From Amoebidium appalachense (taxonomy: Eukaryota > Ichthyosporea), in assembly GCA_963693365.1 (NCBI GenBank), contig CAVNZM010000013.1, positions 806,001-870,000 of the forward strand: a stretch of DNA of 64,000 nt. Direction: 5' to 3'. The notes under the pieces were generated by a model that saw nothing but the letters and a program-made list of their open reading frames with translations, did not search any database and was not told the origin of the DNA. This document shows positions 1 through 14,282 of the stretch, piece by piece (within the stretch, counting starts at the first letter, position 1; each line of letters begins with the position of its first letter). The translations under genes and the position numbers were made by a program.

Positions 1-177
1 GGGGTGACCGTAAGTATGGTTCTGCGAGCACTGGCACCATACTATGAATTTACAAATCTAGAAAAAATCGTCTGGTTACACATTTTTGCCCTAGGTGATA
101 TAAGGATAGATGGAAATGTGTCTTCTTCAATTTTGTTTTGTTTTTTGTTCCGGAGTGGGGGGGGTTGGGGGAGGGGG

Positions 178-515
178 GTTTGAATGCGTCAAATAGTACA
201 AAGTACACAAGAACAAACGGATAACACGATGCAGAATGCAAGCCAAACATAAAGAGTATGCATAATAAGCAGAGCCCATCCTCAGGGGGGGCCCACGTCA
301 TCCATAGTACCCGAGTTTCGACCTATTCACCTCGTTAACGAAACCCAACTCAGATACTGTTTCACTTGAACATGGGTAGGTCAACCGTGTTGATCAGAGA
401 CGAGCAGGGTTGCTTATGCAGGCAAGGGCAGTGGGAAAGGCCGGGGGTTAAAGTTGCAGCAGTAAGCAGAAGCAAGAAAAATATAGATAGGAACTCAGGA
501 GACGGGGCTTCTTGG
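178..515 (-). repeat. Poly(C)-tailed dispersed repeat, subfamily A, near full length
   Basis: On the minus strand this about 340-bp unit runs from a CCGGCCTTTCCC-type head, through a GATCA-rich segment, a stem pairing the CTGAGTT and AACTCGG segments and the motif GGTCGAAACTC, to a TGTGTACTTTGTAC segment and a terminal poly(C) (G run on plus). The copy at 2229-2565 is nearly identical over its whole length, and 56600-56916 is a diverged copy on the plus strand. No coding capacity is visible. Confidence 0.8.
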
Positions 516-619
516 GGGGGGGGGGGAGGGGGGGGGGGGTATGTAGAGCAATTTCATAGGGGGAAAGATTCAAATCTGCATTAAGTCACATACAAAAAGC
601 AAGTGGGGCGTGTTTGTCC

Positions 620-1211
620 GTGTTTGTCCTCACAATTATGCACCACCACACATGCTCTCCTTGTGGTATATCTAATACATGAATAAATGTGCCTGTTCAA
701 TGAGGACAGGCATATCTCGACGCACATACAACCTATCTAACCCGCAACATTACATCGCATATGCAAGTGCCCTTAATATTCCTGTACGCTGCGATGATTT
801 CAGTTTAACTCCCTACAATATATCTAACCTAGCGCCATAAATCCGACACATATCTGCATATGCACGTACCCTTGAACCGTTGAGCGTGATAGTCCTGCCT
901 TCTTTGCACACCACTGTCTCCTTGTTAGGAATTTCAATTTTATTTCACACGTATATTCCATATGCAACATCATATATCTGCATCCGCACACACCTTTAAA
1001 TACATTGAGGGTGATAGTCCTGCCTTCTTTGCACACCACTGTCACCTTGTTAGGAATTTCAATTTTCTTTCACACGCATATTCCATATGCAACATCATAT
1101 ATCTGCATATGCACACACCTTTAAATACATTGAGGGTGATAGTCCTGCCCTTCTTTGCACACCATTGTCTCCTTGTAAGAAATTTCATTTTTATCATATC
1201 CCACATGCACC
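620..1211 (-). repeat. About 125-bp tandem array of decayed copies of a CLEC16A exon end
   Basis: Clear units start near 834, 959 and 1084, with a period of 125 bp. The next period is the genuine exon end at 1235. Each unit contains, on minus, a degenerate version of the last about 65 nt of the exon ending in LNVFK, including CTTTAAA and a retained GT donor, followed by intron sequence. The exon copies have indels and stops. A still weaker copy may lie around 620-720. Nothing else coding was recognised in 516-1234. Confidence 0.8.
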
Positions 1212-1529
1212 ATTGTATGTGTATATCCACGCACCTTTAAATACGTTGAGGGTGATAGTTCTGACGGCTATGCGCACCATGCTCTCTTTGTGGTTGAAGA
1301 ACTTTATCGCCTCGCTGTACAGCGGGAAGTCCTGCTGGTGCTGCTCACAAAAACAAGTAAATTAGATAAATAAGGGGGGGGGGGGGGGGGGGGAGGGGGC
1401 ACAGGGAGTGTGTGGACGTTAAAGGGGGAATGTTACTTCATTTCACACGAAAAAGGTGATGGGGGAGGGGGGGGGGGTCATTTAACAGGGGAAGGGGGAG
1501 GGGGATGATAATACTTCAACGGGGAGAGG

Positions 1530-1602
<73 letters not shown>

Positions 1603-1730
1603 GACTAACGAAAACAATGTAGACCTGCGAGGATGTTAGAAAAACTATGCTAGTAATTTTTTATCGCTGCACGCATACATACTCCTTTGCACACCTGTAC
1701 AGAATGCAGGTAAAACCAAGGGTTATTACC

Positions 1731-1900
1731 TCATTGCAGAAGAAGGACATTATGTTTGGATTGAGACGAACGGAGAGGAATTAAGCATTACACGCAGACA
1801 TATGTGCTCCTTTGTGCATACGCGCACAAAACAAAGACCTTCACATCATTGTAAAATACAGATATTGTGTTTGGGTTGAGATAGAAAGAGGGAAATAAGC
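1731..1900 (-). repeat. Two decayed copies of the exon end at 2061 (FFYNE plus donor)
   Basis: Segments 1731-1785 and 1841-1900 resemble 2059-2115, the last about 55 nt of the CLEC16A exon plus its donor. Both retain the RLNPN..SFFYNE reading only approximately (for example LNPNTISVFYNDV) and lack an acceptor of their own. They lie downstream of the true exon in transcription order, inside the intron, separated by C/G tracts. Confidence 0.75.
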
Positions 1901-1987
1901 GCAACACGCACACATATATGCTCGTTTGCACACCTGTGAGCCCCCCCCCCTCCCCCCCCCCCCCCCCCCCCAAGCCCCTTCCCCGTC

Positions 1988-2027
<40 letters not shown>

Positions 2028-2228
2028 CCCCCCTCCTTCCTCCCCACAAAAGACTCGTACCTCATTGTAGAAGAAGGATATTGTGTTTGGGTTTAGGCGA
2101 AAGGAGAGAGACTTGAGGAAAGAGATGTAGTATGCAAGGATCTCTTCGTTGGAGAAGTCGTACTTGTAGCTGACGATCTGGTTCATGTTGTTGTTGGACA
2201 AAAGGTAGTCTGTGTGTGTGTGTGTTGG

Positions 2229-2565
2229 GGGGGTTTCAATGTGTCATAAAGTACGAAGTACACAAGAACAACGGATAACACGATGCGGAATGCAAACCAT
2301 ACATAAATAGTATGCATAATAAGCAGAGCCCATCCTCAGGGGGGGCACATGTCATCCACAGTACCCGAGTTTCGACCTATTCACCTCGTTAACGAAGCCC
2401 AACTCAGATACTGTTTCACTTGAACATGGGTAGGTCACCCGTCTTGATCAGAAACGAGCAGGGTTACTTATACAGGCAAGGGCATTGGGAAAGGCCGGGG
2501 GTTAAAGTTGCAGCAGTACGCAGAAGCAAGAAAAATATAGATAGGAACTCAGGAGACGGGGCTTG
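2229..2565 (-). repeat. Poly(C)-tailed dispersed repeat, subfamily A
   Basis: Near-identical to 178-515 from the tail at 2229 to the head near 2565, and inserted in the CLEC16A intron between exons 3333-3466 and 2061-2209. It is bounded on the low side by a short (GT)n and G run and on the high side by a G-rich tract. Confidence 0.8.
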
Positions 2566-2569
2566 GGGG

Positions 2570-2591
2570 GGTGGGGGGAGGGGGGGGGGAG

Positions 2592-2622
<31 letters not shown>

Positions 2623-3215
2623 CGTGTGTGTGTGTGTGTGCGTGCGTGCCTGCATGTGGGCACGTGCCTTATTGTGCTCATGTGTGTGTGTATGTGTGTG
2701 TGTCTGTCTGTACGATTGTGCGTGTGCACATCGTGTTTGTGTGTGTCTGTGTGTGCAAGTGCACACGTGCGTGCGTGTGGATGTGTCAGCTCGCTTGTGT
2801 CAATCATATTGTTAGCAAGCTCTTTGTCTCTCTCGCTGTGTGTGTGCACACACCCCAGGTGAGAATTGCACCAGATGCATCAAAGTGCACCCGAACGAAG
2901 ATTGGGAGGCCGGCAGGCAGGCGTTCCCTGCGAATTTGTGTGTGTGTGTGTGTGGGAGGGGGGGGGGGGGGGGGTGGTGTTGTTCAACAGTATGTTGAGA
3001 GAGGGGAAGTGTGTTGTATTGGGTATGTGTGTGTGTGCGCGTGCACGCGCACGTGTGTGTGTGTGTGTATGTGTGTGTGTGTGCGTGCTTGTGTGTGCAT
3101 GCGTGCGTGGGTGCGTGGGTGGGTGGGTTGGTGGGTGGGTGGGTGGTGTGGGTGTACGCATGTGCGTGCCTGTATGTGCGTGCGTGCGTGTGTGCGTATG
3201 TGTGTTGGTGTGTTT

Positions 3216-3285
<70 letters not shown>

Positions 3286-3320
3286 TGTGTGTATGTGTGT
3301 GCATGCGTGTGTGGGTTTTT
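2570..3320. repeat. (GT)n-rich low-complexity block
   Basis: Interrupted GT, GC and GGGT repeats with a pure (GT)n core at about 3217-3282 and G runs near 2950-2972. The block is intronic on the CLEC16A sense strand as (CA)n. The long open frames here (Cys-Val or Thr-His repeats) are simple translations of the repeat. Confidence 0.9.
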
Positions 3321-3542
3321 TCTTCAACCCACATATGGAGGAGTCGTTCCTGATGTTCTCAAACAGTATGTTAAGACACTGTAGCAGCTGCACCTTGACA
3401 AAGATTATTCCCCGCATGTTGAGAATCTGGAGGAAGTATCCCAGCATGTTCTTCTCCAGAAAGAAACTGCTCGAGGGGAAAAACAAAGCACAAAAGAGGG
3501 GCAAGGGGGAGGGGAAAGGGGGGGGGGGGGGGGGGGGGGGGG

Positions 3543-3985
3543 GTTAGAATGTGTTATACGAGTACGATTACACATTTATAATGGAAAATATAATGCAGAG
3601 GGCCAACCACACAAAGATTATGCATAATAAGCAGAGACCATCCTTTTGGGGGGGGGGGGGGGGGGGCAAGTCATTCACAGTACCCGAGTCTTGACCCATT
3701 TGCCTCGTCAACAAAGGGGGGGAGGGGGGAAGGGGGCGGGGGGAGGGGGGGGGGGGGGGGGGGGGGGGGGGAGGGGGGGGGAGGGGTAAAGATTATGTTA
3801 CAGAGTATAAATCACACATTCGCGACGGACAACACGATGCAGATTTAGCCCCCGGGCTAGAGGGGGCGAAGGGGCGGAGGAGGGGGAGGGAGGGGGAAAG
3901 GGAGCACACACAAAGTGTATGCTTCATAAGTAGAGGCCATTCTCAGGGAGGGCCAATGTCATCCTCAGTACCCGTGTTTTAGAAC
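3543..3985 (-). repeat. Two 3' fragments of the poly(C)-tailed repeat
   Basis: 3543-3700 and about 3786-3985 both begin on plus with a G run, then carry the reverse complement of the GTGTACTTCGTAC tail region and the CATAATAAGCAGAG-type segment, followed by a version of CCCGAGT near the far end. They are separated by G-rich sequence. The rest of 3985-4484 is G-rich with no gene. Confidence 0.6.
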
Positions 3986-4580
3986 ATGGGGGGTAGGGGG
4001 GAGGGGCGGAGGGGGGGGGGGGGAGGGGGGGGGGGGGGGGGGGAGGGGGGGGGAGGAAGGGTGCCTTAAATATAGTAGTCAGAAAGCTCGTTGCAGAAGC
4101 AAAGCAGAACTAACGACACAAGAGGAGAAGGTAGGGTGGTGGGCAGGAAGACGGAGAGGGGATGGAGTGGGGTGGGGGTGAGCTGAGGTGAGCACAAAGG
4201 TGCTGTATACCTAAAAGGCTCACAAGGAAAAACGAATTGGAAAAGAAACACAGAACTATGACACAACAGTGTGGGATGGGGGGGGGGGGAGGGGGAGGGG
4301 GGGAAGAGAGAGAGACGGGTGGTGGTTGGGAAAAACGGGGCGGCAGGGAAGGGAGGGGGAGAGGGGCAGGCAGGTGGTCTGTGTGTGTGTGCATGTGCGT
4401 GTGTGCGGGGGGGGAGTGGGGAGGGAGGGGGGCGGGGGGTGAGGAGGAGGAGGAGGAAGGGGGGGGGGGAGGGGGGTAACGCACTCAAAAACAGAGTTGT
4501 CATTTTGGTCACCCCAAATGAGTATCTCGGAGACCAGGCGGAGGGTCTCGATCAGCTGTTGGTGCTGTTGGTCTGTGTGG

Positions 4581-5220
<640 letters not shown>

Positions 5221-5252
5221 GTGCCTACGTGAGTGCGCACGTGCGTGCGTGC

Positions 5253-5345
<93 letters not shown>

Positions 5346-5381
5346 ATGTGTGCATGTGTGATGCGAAGCATGCATGTGCAA

Positions 5382-5415
<34 letters not shown>

Positions 5416-5598
5416 GGATTTGTGTCTGTTAACGGCGCGGGGAGGGGCGGGGAGAGGGGGGGGGGGGGGGGGGGGAGGAGGAGGAAAGGGCAGGGAGAGA
5501 GGGGGGAGGGTTCAGCGCACTGCACCGTTTCTAAGCGAAACTGGTACTACAGATTCGTGGGGGAAGGGGGGGGGGGGGGGGGGAGGGGGGGGGGGGGA

Positions 5599-5715
5599 CA
5601 GGGTTCAATGTGATACAGAGTACAATGCACACGTTCACAACAGTCAAAATAATGAAGATTTTGCAAGGCACACATAGAGATTATGCACCCTACGCAGGCC
5701 CATTCGGGGAATGTG
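5599..5715 (-). repeat. 3' fragment of the poly(C)-tailed repeat
   Basis: After a G run, the plus strand shows the reverse complement of the tail region (the GTGATACAGAGTACAATGCA type) followed by sequence like the AGATTATGCAC segment, then another G run. It is diverged from the full copies. Confidence 0.5.
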
Positions 5716-5719
5716 TGTG

Positions 5720-6302
5720 TGTAGGGGAGGGGGGGGGGGGGGGGAGGAGGGGGGCGGAGGAGGGGGGAGGAGGAGGGGGGTGGGGGGTAGAGGCAGGAGA
5801 GGAGGAATCGAGCTCTTGGGTGTCATCTGTGTGTGCCAAGAAACGAGCCTAGAAGTGTAGCCGGCTGATACTGCATGCTTTCAAGGGGGTAGTCTTTTTT
5901 CAGTGTTATGGTATGAAGGGGTACTAATCTTCATGCAGAAATATGGGTAGTAGAGAGAAATGGGGGGGAGGGGGGAAAAGAGAGGGGACGAGGGAGGGAG
6001 GGAGGGAGAGAGACGGAGGGGGGAAGGGTGTGTGGGTGGGTGGGTGGGTGGGTGGGTGGGGGGGGGGGGGGGGGGGGGAAGAGGGAGAGAGAGAGACAGA
6101 GAAAGAGAGAGAGAGAGGCGTACTGGAGATGGATGGGGGAAGATGGAGAAACGGAGGCAAAAGAGGGAGAGAGGGGGGGGACGGAAGGAAGGCCAGAGAG
6201 AGGCTGGGAGGGTGGGGGAGAAATTGTGGATCAAAAAATCCATAAAAGGTTGCACATGTCAAGACACCAAGTCTGCACAATGACTGCTGGGTGTTAAAAA
6301 GG

Positions 6303-6339
<37 letters not shown>

Positions 6340-6857
6340 CGTTGTCAGGTGGCAGCCGTAGGAAGGGCAAGTGTTACGTTTTTTTTGTTATTTTCTTTTT
6401 TTATTGGGGTGGGTTTGGGGGGGGGGGGGGGGGGGAGGGGGGGGGGGGGGAGGGGGCAAACTAGGTGGTACAAGCGTGCTGATGGGTGTCGGTGTATTTG
6501 TGTGTACCACAGCAACAGTATATAGCTATTCGGTTGCATCTGAAAGTGCCTCTCTCCAACCCCCCCCCCCCCCCCCCCCCCCCTCCCCCCCCCCCCCCCC
6601 CCCAAAAAAAAACCTCCTCTGCCCCTTTCCTCCAAAAGGAAAAGCTTTCCCTGACTCGGCTTATGATATTCCAAAGGCGTGCACAGATCCCCCCTTCCCC
6701 CCCCCCCCCCCCCCCCCTCTCTCTCTCTCCCTCTGACTCCCCCCCCTCTCCCTCTCTCCCCCCCCTCCAACCCCCCCCCCCCTCTCTCTCTCTCTCTCTT
6801 TCTCTCTCTGTCTCCCTCCCTCTATCTCTCTCTCTCTCTCTCTTTCTCTCTGTGTCT

Positions 6858-6914
<57 letters not shown>

Positions 6915-7240
6915 CCTCCCTCCCTCCCTCCCCTGTCCCCCCCCCCCCAAACCGCCTCCCTCCCTTTTCCCCTCTCTTCCTCATTCCCCTCCGTTACTCT
7001 TTTCCCAGAACTCTTAACTTGAACGGCTATCCTCCCCCTCCTTCCACCCCACTCCCCCCCCCCCCCCCCCCCCCCCAACATACACACACATTACACTCTC
7101 CCTATCTTGCCAATCGGCATGCATTCGGGTGTGGGTGGGGTAGTTTGTACAAGGGAAAACGCGAAGTAAAAACTATAAAGTGTGTCAGAATATTTGCTGG
7201 AGGAGGCCCGGGGGGAGGGGGGGGGGGGGGGGTTATGTAG
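5720..7240. other. Low-complexity region without recognisable gene
   Basis: G, C, GA, GGGT and CT tracts dominate, for example C runs at 6560-6603 and (CT)n/CCCT repeats at 6715-6935. Short unique islands at about 5795-5940, 6230-6300, 6475-6545 and 7085-7200 show no homology I recognise. Missing 5' exons of CLEC16A could lie here but were not found. Confidence 0.6.
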
Positions 7241-9990
7241 GTTTGTGTCAAGCAGATGACATGCTTGGCAATCAAGCATATTTACCAGGGGCATCCAGAA
7301 ACCTATGTGCTTACCTCAGACTCTCAACGGAAAATTTGCTTCTGGGCTTCGCCTGCACATTGTTGGCGAAGGCCAGAAATCGGTTCAGCATGGTGGATAC
7401 GTATGAGGTTTCGGTCGGGAGCCGAATCCATGGAGCAGAAATCCTGGAAAATATCTATCTATATGACGATCGATATCGATGTTGTAGGTAGTTTGAGCTT
7501 CTACCGTAACATTATGTCGACCAGTTATGAAGATTGGCTATGGATAAAAGGTAGAACCATCATGCGCAGGCTTCCACTCTATTTTTTGCCATTAGGGCTG
7601 GTAGCTCATTTGTAATAAAATATCATGGTGCACTCAAGTGAGCCGTCTCACACATTTGCTTGTGATCATCATATGCACTTGTCACCTAGTTCATGAACCA
7701 CAATTCTCACCCACAACAATTGCTGTTTCTTCGAATGGAGTCTTAGACCATTAGATGTGCTAGGCTTTCTTGATCTTATAGTTGTCAGGTTGTGATTTCC
7801 ACTCGTGTTGTGCATTCCAGTGATGATCTTCACACATTTTCCATGCCTGATCTTCACACAGTTCCATGCTTGATATTTGTACAGCTCTGGTCACAAAACG
7901 GTGCCCATGCCGGGCCAGATCTGAGGGAGGGGGGATCAAAAACAATTCGAAATGATTGGCAGCCATTGGCTAGAACGGAGTCCTTTTGATTGGCTTTGCA
8001 GTCTTCGGATCTCGGGTGTTTCCAAATTTGGGCAACAGGTTATTTAGGGATCTGTTGGTTGACTCAATGGCATTATGGCAGTTCGGAAGTGAGCTGGGTT
8101 GAAGGCTTTGAAGCTAGGGTAACCGCAGGTGTCACACTCATCTGTCTGTCAGGCAGAGCAACCAAGAGTGCGCCCAGATGTTGTGCACTTGTAGATGACC
8201 GTGACAGGAAACAAGAGACGTCAACCGCACACGTGTGTGCCACAATGCATTCGCCATCTGCCTATCTTTTTGCACACCTGTTACTGTGAAACACGGCACA
8301 TCATCGGCCTTATTATATAGGCACCCGGCAACATGTAAGACACCCACTGGCTACTATCATGACATGCATTCTTTCTTTGGCACTAGCACTCAGTCTGTCA
8401 GATATATTCCGCCGACCAGCACGCAATAAACCGCTCGAGGGAGGGCCCGCACACTACAGGACCCTAGCAGATCTAGATCCCCTAGCCTGTTATGTACGAC
8501 AACGTGGGGATTTCATAATATGCAATGCACTGAGCGAGCTCGATCATCGAGAGGAACCCGAACCTCCCCAACAAGACACCTGAATCCGGGACGACCCGAA
8601 AACGGCGTTCGAACGGCCAAGGCTTTATTATATCACACCAAAATACCGTGACGATCACCCTCACGAGGGACACCGAGGCTACAGTGTATTTTGAAAACAA
8701 GAAACCAGTCGGGCCTGGGTGCGGATTTAGGCCGCTTCAGGCCAACGTGTAGTGGTGACTTCTTTTTCAAATTTCCGCCTTTGCAGTAATCTACTTGCAT
8801 GTACAGATTTGGGTGCAGCTCATGTACATATGTATTCGGGTAACGTCGGTCTTCATTGAGGCAGGACCTGGTGCATGCATGCGTGCACGTACATACACAC
8901 CGTTTGCATTTCCCAACCTAAATAAATAGTAGACTGGTAAGGCTTCCGGCGACCTCGAGGATTCTGGTGTGAACATTCTCGCAATTGCGCTCTGAGTAAC
9001 GTAGTGGTATTCATTTTTGAAGTTTCTGTGTTGCAGGTGCATATATCCATTATCACACTTAGTCTACCTTAGATTTATCATCCTTGCTTATAATTATCTC
9101 AATCTAGTTCAATTGGATCACCAGACACTGAAAATGTTTCCGGCATTTGCCCTCGGTGGTAACTGGGGTATCATTGATGCCTTGGTGTATCTCTTCTTGG
9201 AACTGTTCTGTACGGACACGTCGGTACATCCACGTGCACCCACTCCTGCTATCCAACAATCCTCTCATAGTTCCTACATTGCTTCTTATCCCGTTTTTCA
9301 GGGCTCACGCGCTCACTTATCTAGCAGGAAAGGGGGCTAGCGCTAATTAATTTGACGCGCTACGACATGTGCAGTGGCTGTTTTGTATCATAGCAATCAT
9401 CAGAATTTTAGCCTAAATGTACCCGAGCAGAGCTGTACAAGAGCCTCCTTCAATACATGAGCGCCGCACCTCCTCGATGGAGTCCTCAGTCACGCATAAC
9501 AATTGCAATATGAAGGGCCCAACACATGGGCAGAATAAACTTGCTCCGGGCAGGATTATTCTGCAAAACGCAGAGTCATTCAGAAAGTCATAGAGCAGAA
9601 ATATTCTGCTTCATATCACGGTTCACATGTACATACTGAGAATCACCCTGCAACTTTAGCAGAAAATAAACTTGCTCCAAGCAGAATAATTCTGCCGTTT
9701 GCAGAATAATTCTGCTTTTTAGACTAGCATTGAATACTAAGAGCAGATTTGTTCTGCACAAGCAGATTTAACCAAAACAATTCTGCTTTCGTCAGGATAC
9801 TTCGGCTTTTTCGGCCGGAGGGCCATCGCCGCGAAGTTCCATGGTTCCAGCTACCTTAATCAATATTGCAGTGTTGTTAGGGCTCGAAGCTCTCCATCTC
9901 CAATATGACCATATTGCTATTGCATGTTTTGTATCATTTCGTAGATAGATGCCAACTGTTTCACAAGATGGTGTTTGGCGCTAAGATTGA
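7241..9990. other. 2.7-kb repeat-poor region, no gene recognised
   Basis: This is the longest stretch nearly free of homopolymers. Open frames are short and none shows family motifs or a consistent exon chain. It could be intergenic sequence, UTR, or an unrecognised lineage-specific gene. The palindrome cluster at 9535-9790 lies at its far end. Confidence 0.5.
9535..9790. repeat. Cluster of GCAGAAT-N-ATTCTGC palindromes
   Basis: Dyads GCAGAATAATTCTGC occur at 9681-9695 and 9701-9715. Variants are at 9550-9564 (GCAGGATTATTCTGC), 9595-9609 (GCAGAAATATTCTGC) and 9743-9757 (GCAGATTTGTTCTGC), with a wider-spaced pair at 9762-9786. The phrase AAACTTGCTCC precedes two of them (near 9537 and 9668). 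Arms are 7 bp around one central base in the perfect copies. Confidence 0.85.
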
Positions 9991-10020
9991 ATTGCAGTGC
10001 TTGCTTCTTGCAAACATCAC

Positions 10021-10565
<545 letters not shown>

Positions 10566-10613
10566 CTAAAAAGGCCGCTTGGAAAGACAGAAAGAAAGAA
10601 ACCTTGAGAACGA

Positions 10614-12572
10614 ATAAAAAGCGAGGGGGGGGGGGGGGGGGGGGGGCAGATCTGTACGCACATTATTATGTGTGTGTGTGTGTGTGTGGTGGTGTTGGTG
10701 GGGGGGGGGGGGGGGGGGGGGGGGGGGAGGATGGGGGGAGGGGGGGGGGGGGGGGGGGGGGGGTCACAAGGCTTGCTATCTGCACACACGTGCACATGCT
10801 GTAACGTACACAAACCTCTCTGAAGCAGAACAAAAAGACCCGAATTTATGCTTGGAGGTTTATATTAATTGTGCAATATGGATGCTGGGGTTTCTATACC
10901 GCTGTGTGCAGAAAATTATTCAATTTAGATGCACGGGCCGCTGCATGACACAAGTGTATGCACACACCATCTGGCACACCGGTCTGCCGCGCAGTTGCAA
11001 CACACCATACATGGCATTCAAGTGCACATGTGTGGGAGTGGACACATGGAATCTCTCCGTAATAGCAAAAACATGGGAGCTTGTCCGCCTCTGAGCGCCA
11101 ACCCAATGACGGCTGCATGGAATATACATCAACTCGAAATCCACAAATTGATGTGCCTGTTCATGCATAATTGTTTTGGATTTGGGTGCTGCGAGCACCA
11201 GACGTGTCTGGCTTTATAAACAGTTCAAGCTGCCTTCTTTTCTTTCCTTTGTCGTCTCTCTCTCTCTCTCTCCCCCCCCCCCCCCCCCCCCCCCCATTTT
11301 TGTTTTCCAAAAGTTTACCACGAGCGTGCAAAGGGGTTTGTCTGTTTTTTTTTTTGTGTGTGTGTGTGTGTGTGTGTGACGGTGCGCGCACGGGCATGCA
11401 CGTGTGTGACACTGTGTGTGTGCACGTGTGTGTGTGTGTGTGTGTGCGCGCGCACGTGTGTGCATGTGCGTGTGCATGTGCGTGTGTGTGTGTGCGCGCA
11501 CGCGCGTGTGTGTAGGTTTTGGGGGGATAGGGCCCCCCCCCCTGGGGGGGGGGGGGGGAGGAGGGGGGAGGGGGGAGGGGGGAGAAAGGGGAAGGATAAC
11601 AAAGGAGGCTGACTCTCGCAATTGGCGCGGGGGGGGGGGGGGGGGGGAAGGAGGGGGGGGGGGAAGGGGGGGGGGAAGGGGGGGGGGGGGGGGGGGGAGT
11701 CTGACTCTCGCACTCACAATTTGCCAATAAAATGGCGTTTGCCCTTGAAGTATACTTACCGTACGTAAAACAACACACATTTTGGCTTTCGTATTAGTAT
11801 TACTGCATGCTCATCACTTGCATGTTGGTACCTATGACACGTGGTTTACAGCCACAGAGTCGGATTCCGCAGATTTGGTTGTCATGGATTTTTTATCCCT
11901 TCTTCCCCCCCCCCCCCCCCCCCCCCCCCCCCATCACCACCATCACCCATCCACCCACCCACCCCCACCCGCCTTCCCCAGGGCTTGTTTATTCCACTTT
12001 TCTTCTTTGAAGTGAATTCCTTTTTTTTTAAAGAAGGGCTCTTCCTTCTGTATAAAACTCTGTGCCAGACGGTTTCGTCCCAAGGGAAACATGCAACTCT
12101 TTGGGATGACCTAGTATTAGTGTAGAATTGCGAATGGGCCAATGAGGGATCCGGAAGGGAATGAAAGTGGGGCCCGAGATCGGACATCCGGGAGCACTGG
12201 GGAGCTGGGGGGTGGGGAAGGCCGCAGCGGGGGCGGATACGAAGGTGTGATATACGAAGGGGTGTTCAGGGGCCAGACGAATGTCATTGAAAGACTAAAG
12301 CCATAAGCTTAAGGGGTCAGGGGCCAGGTAGGAGAGGCGCTGAACGATGGGCAGGTAGGCGGGAGCTGATGGATATGTTCGGCCGCGGTGCAGTACCAAA
12401 TATGTTACTGTAACAGCATGCCATCGGACATCGGTACAGAATAAATTCATAGTAACTGTACATGTTCAAATATTTAAGTTTTCTGAATCGTGGGCGGGTT
12501 GTGGGGCGGAATCCGATATGGGGGCCTCCTGATGAAGGGGTGGAGGACATGTGCGCATTAGTTTAAGGGAGT

Positions 12573-12615
<43 letters not shown>

Positions 12616-14245
12616 CACCGTGACGATGTGTATGTGGAGTGTGGGGTGGGGGGGGAGCTCGGAGAATATGGGCCGGGGAGGGAGGCCCCGGGGGGGGGGG
12701 GGGGGGGGGGGGAAGGGGGTGGGTGGGAGAGAGAGAGAGTGTGTGTGTGTGCTGGAGGGGCCCCGGGAGAGAGGGGGGGGGGGGGGGGGGGCGGCCCCGG
12801 GGCCGGGGGGGGGGGGGGGGGGGGGTCACAGGCCTCACAGTGGGGGAGGGGGGGCACGGGGGGAGGAGGCCGGGGGGAGGGGTTAAGGTTCTGGGGGGTC
12901 TTTTGATCATGCTCGTACCTAGATGAAATTTAAGCTTACAGCGGGGGCTCCTTCGCTTCCCCCCCCCCCCCCCCCCCCCCCCCCCCTGCCCCCTTCCTTT
13001 CACCCCACCCTCACACTCCTATAGTACCCCCGAGTCGTTCATGGCCTGGGATAACCGCAGCTACATATGGATCACACGACCCTTGCACATCCACTGAAGT
13101 TATTTCATATCGCTGTTTAAGACTGGGTGGGGTAGGGGAAGGTGTGTGCGTGTGTGTGTGTGCGTGTTGGGGGGGGGAGGGGGGGCTGCGTTGGCGGTGG
13201 AAAAGAAAGAGTCTCAGAAAGTGATGATAAAATTATTTGGATAAGGAAAGCTAGAAGGGGGAGGGAAAGAGGAAAATTCAAAAGGTGGTGGTTGGTGGGA
13301 CTCGGGGGAAGAGAGGGGGGGGGGGGGGGGGGGGGTGTTGAATGCGGAACACGGTACGAAGTACGCATACACGACGAGAAGCATGGTGCAGGACACATGC
13401 AAAGGCAAACATTCAAGTATGCAACATCAGCCATGTGCACAGTATGCGTCATAAGCAGAGCCCATCCTCAGGGAGGACCCAAGTCATCAATTGCGTCTGA
13501 GTTTCGACCCCTTAGCCTGCGTATATACGACGCTCCAACTCAGACAGCAGCATCAACTGAACTTGGGCGGGTCAACCCGTCTTGATCAAAGACGAGCAGG
13601 GTTGCTTGTGCAAGCAAGGTGAGCAAAACGGTGCATATGTGTGGGGGGGGAGAGCAAAATGACTACGGGTTTCATCACGTGGGACAGCACGAATTTCGCA
13701 GATAGGCAAAAGGCGGTGTGCATAATTTGTATTTCACTGTTGCATACATACCCAACACAATCTCTCATGATAAAAAAAACCTGTCCCATAAAGTACTGGA
13801 GGTACAGTTACTGATACCGCCTTTGGATAATAATTTTATCCAACTATTGATTTAAACCGACTATAGGTTAAACCGGCAACTAACACAGAATATTTTATCT
13901 ATCGCTAACCGCTTGGACTTTTTCCCCAGCGTATACACGACCTCATTGTTCATACACCTACATTATAACCCTTTTAGCACACCAACACCCTAAGATCAGC
14001 CCACCACTAATAGACAGCATCAACTTATGTTCACCAATGCGGCCAGCAGACACAACTATCACATATCGCAACTTCTACTTGGTAAGTTAGGCAAGGCTAT
14101 TGGTAAGTCCCATCTCCAATGGACTAAACAATGTGCCACTAACTCAACCTCCATTTCCCATAACACATGCATATGTTTATCCTGCAAACCCCCCTCCCCC
14201 CCCCCCCCCCCCCTCCCTCCCGCCCTCTCCTATACCCTCCCTCCA

Positions 14246-14282
<37 letters not shown>

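Noticed and set aside
7180-7615. Coding gene in the open frames at 7180-7615
   Set aside because: Frames are short and overlapping, with no family motifs and no supporting splice chain.
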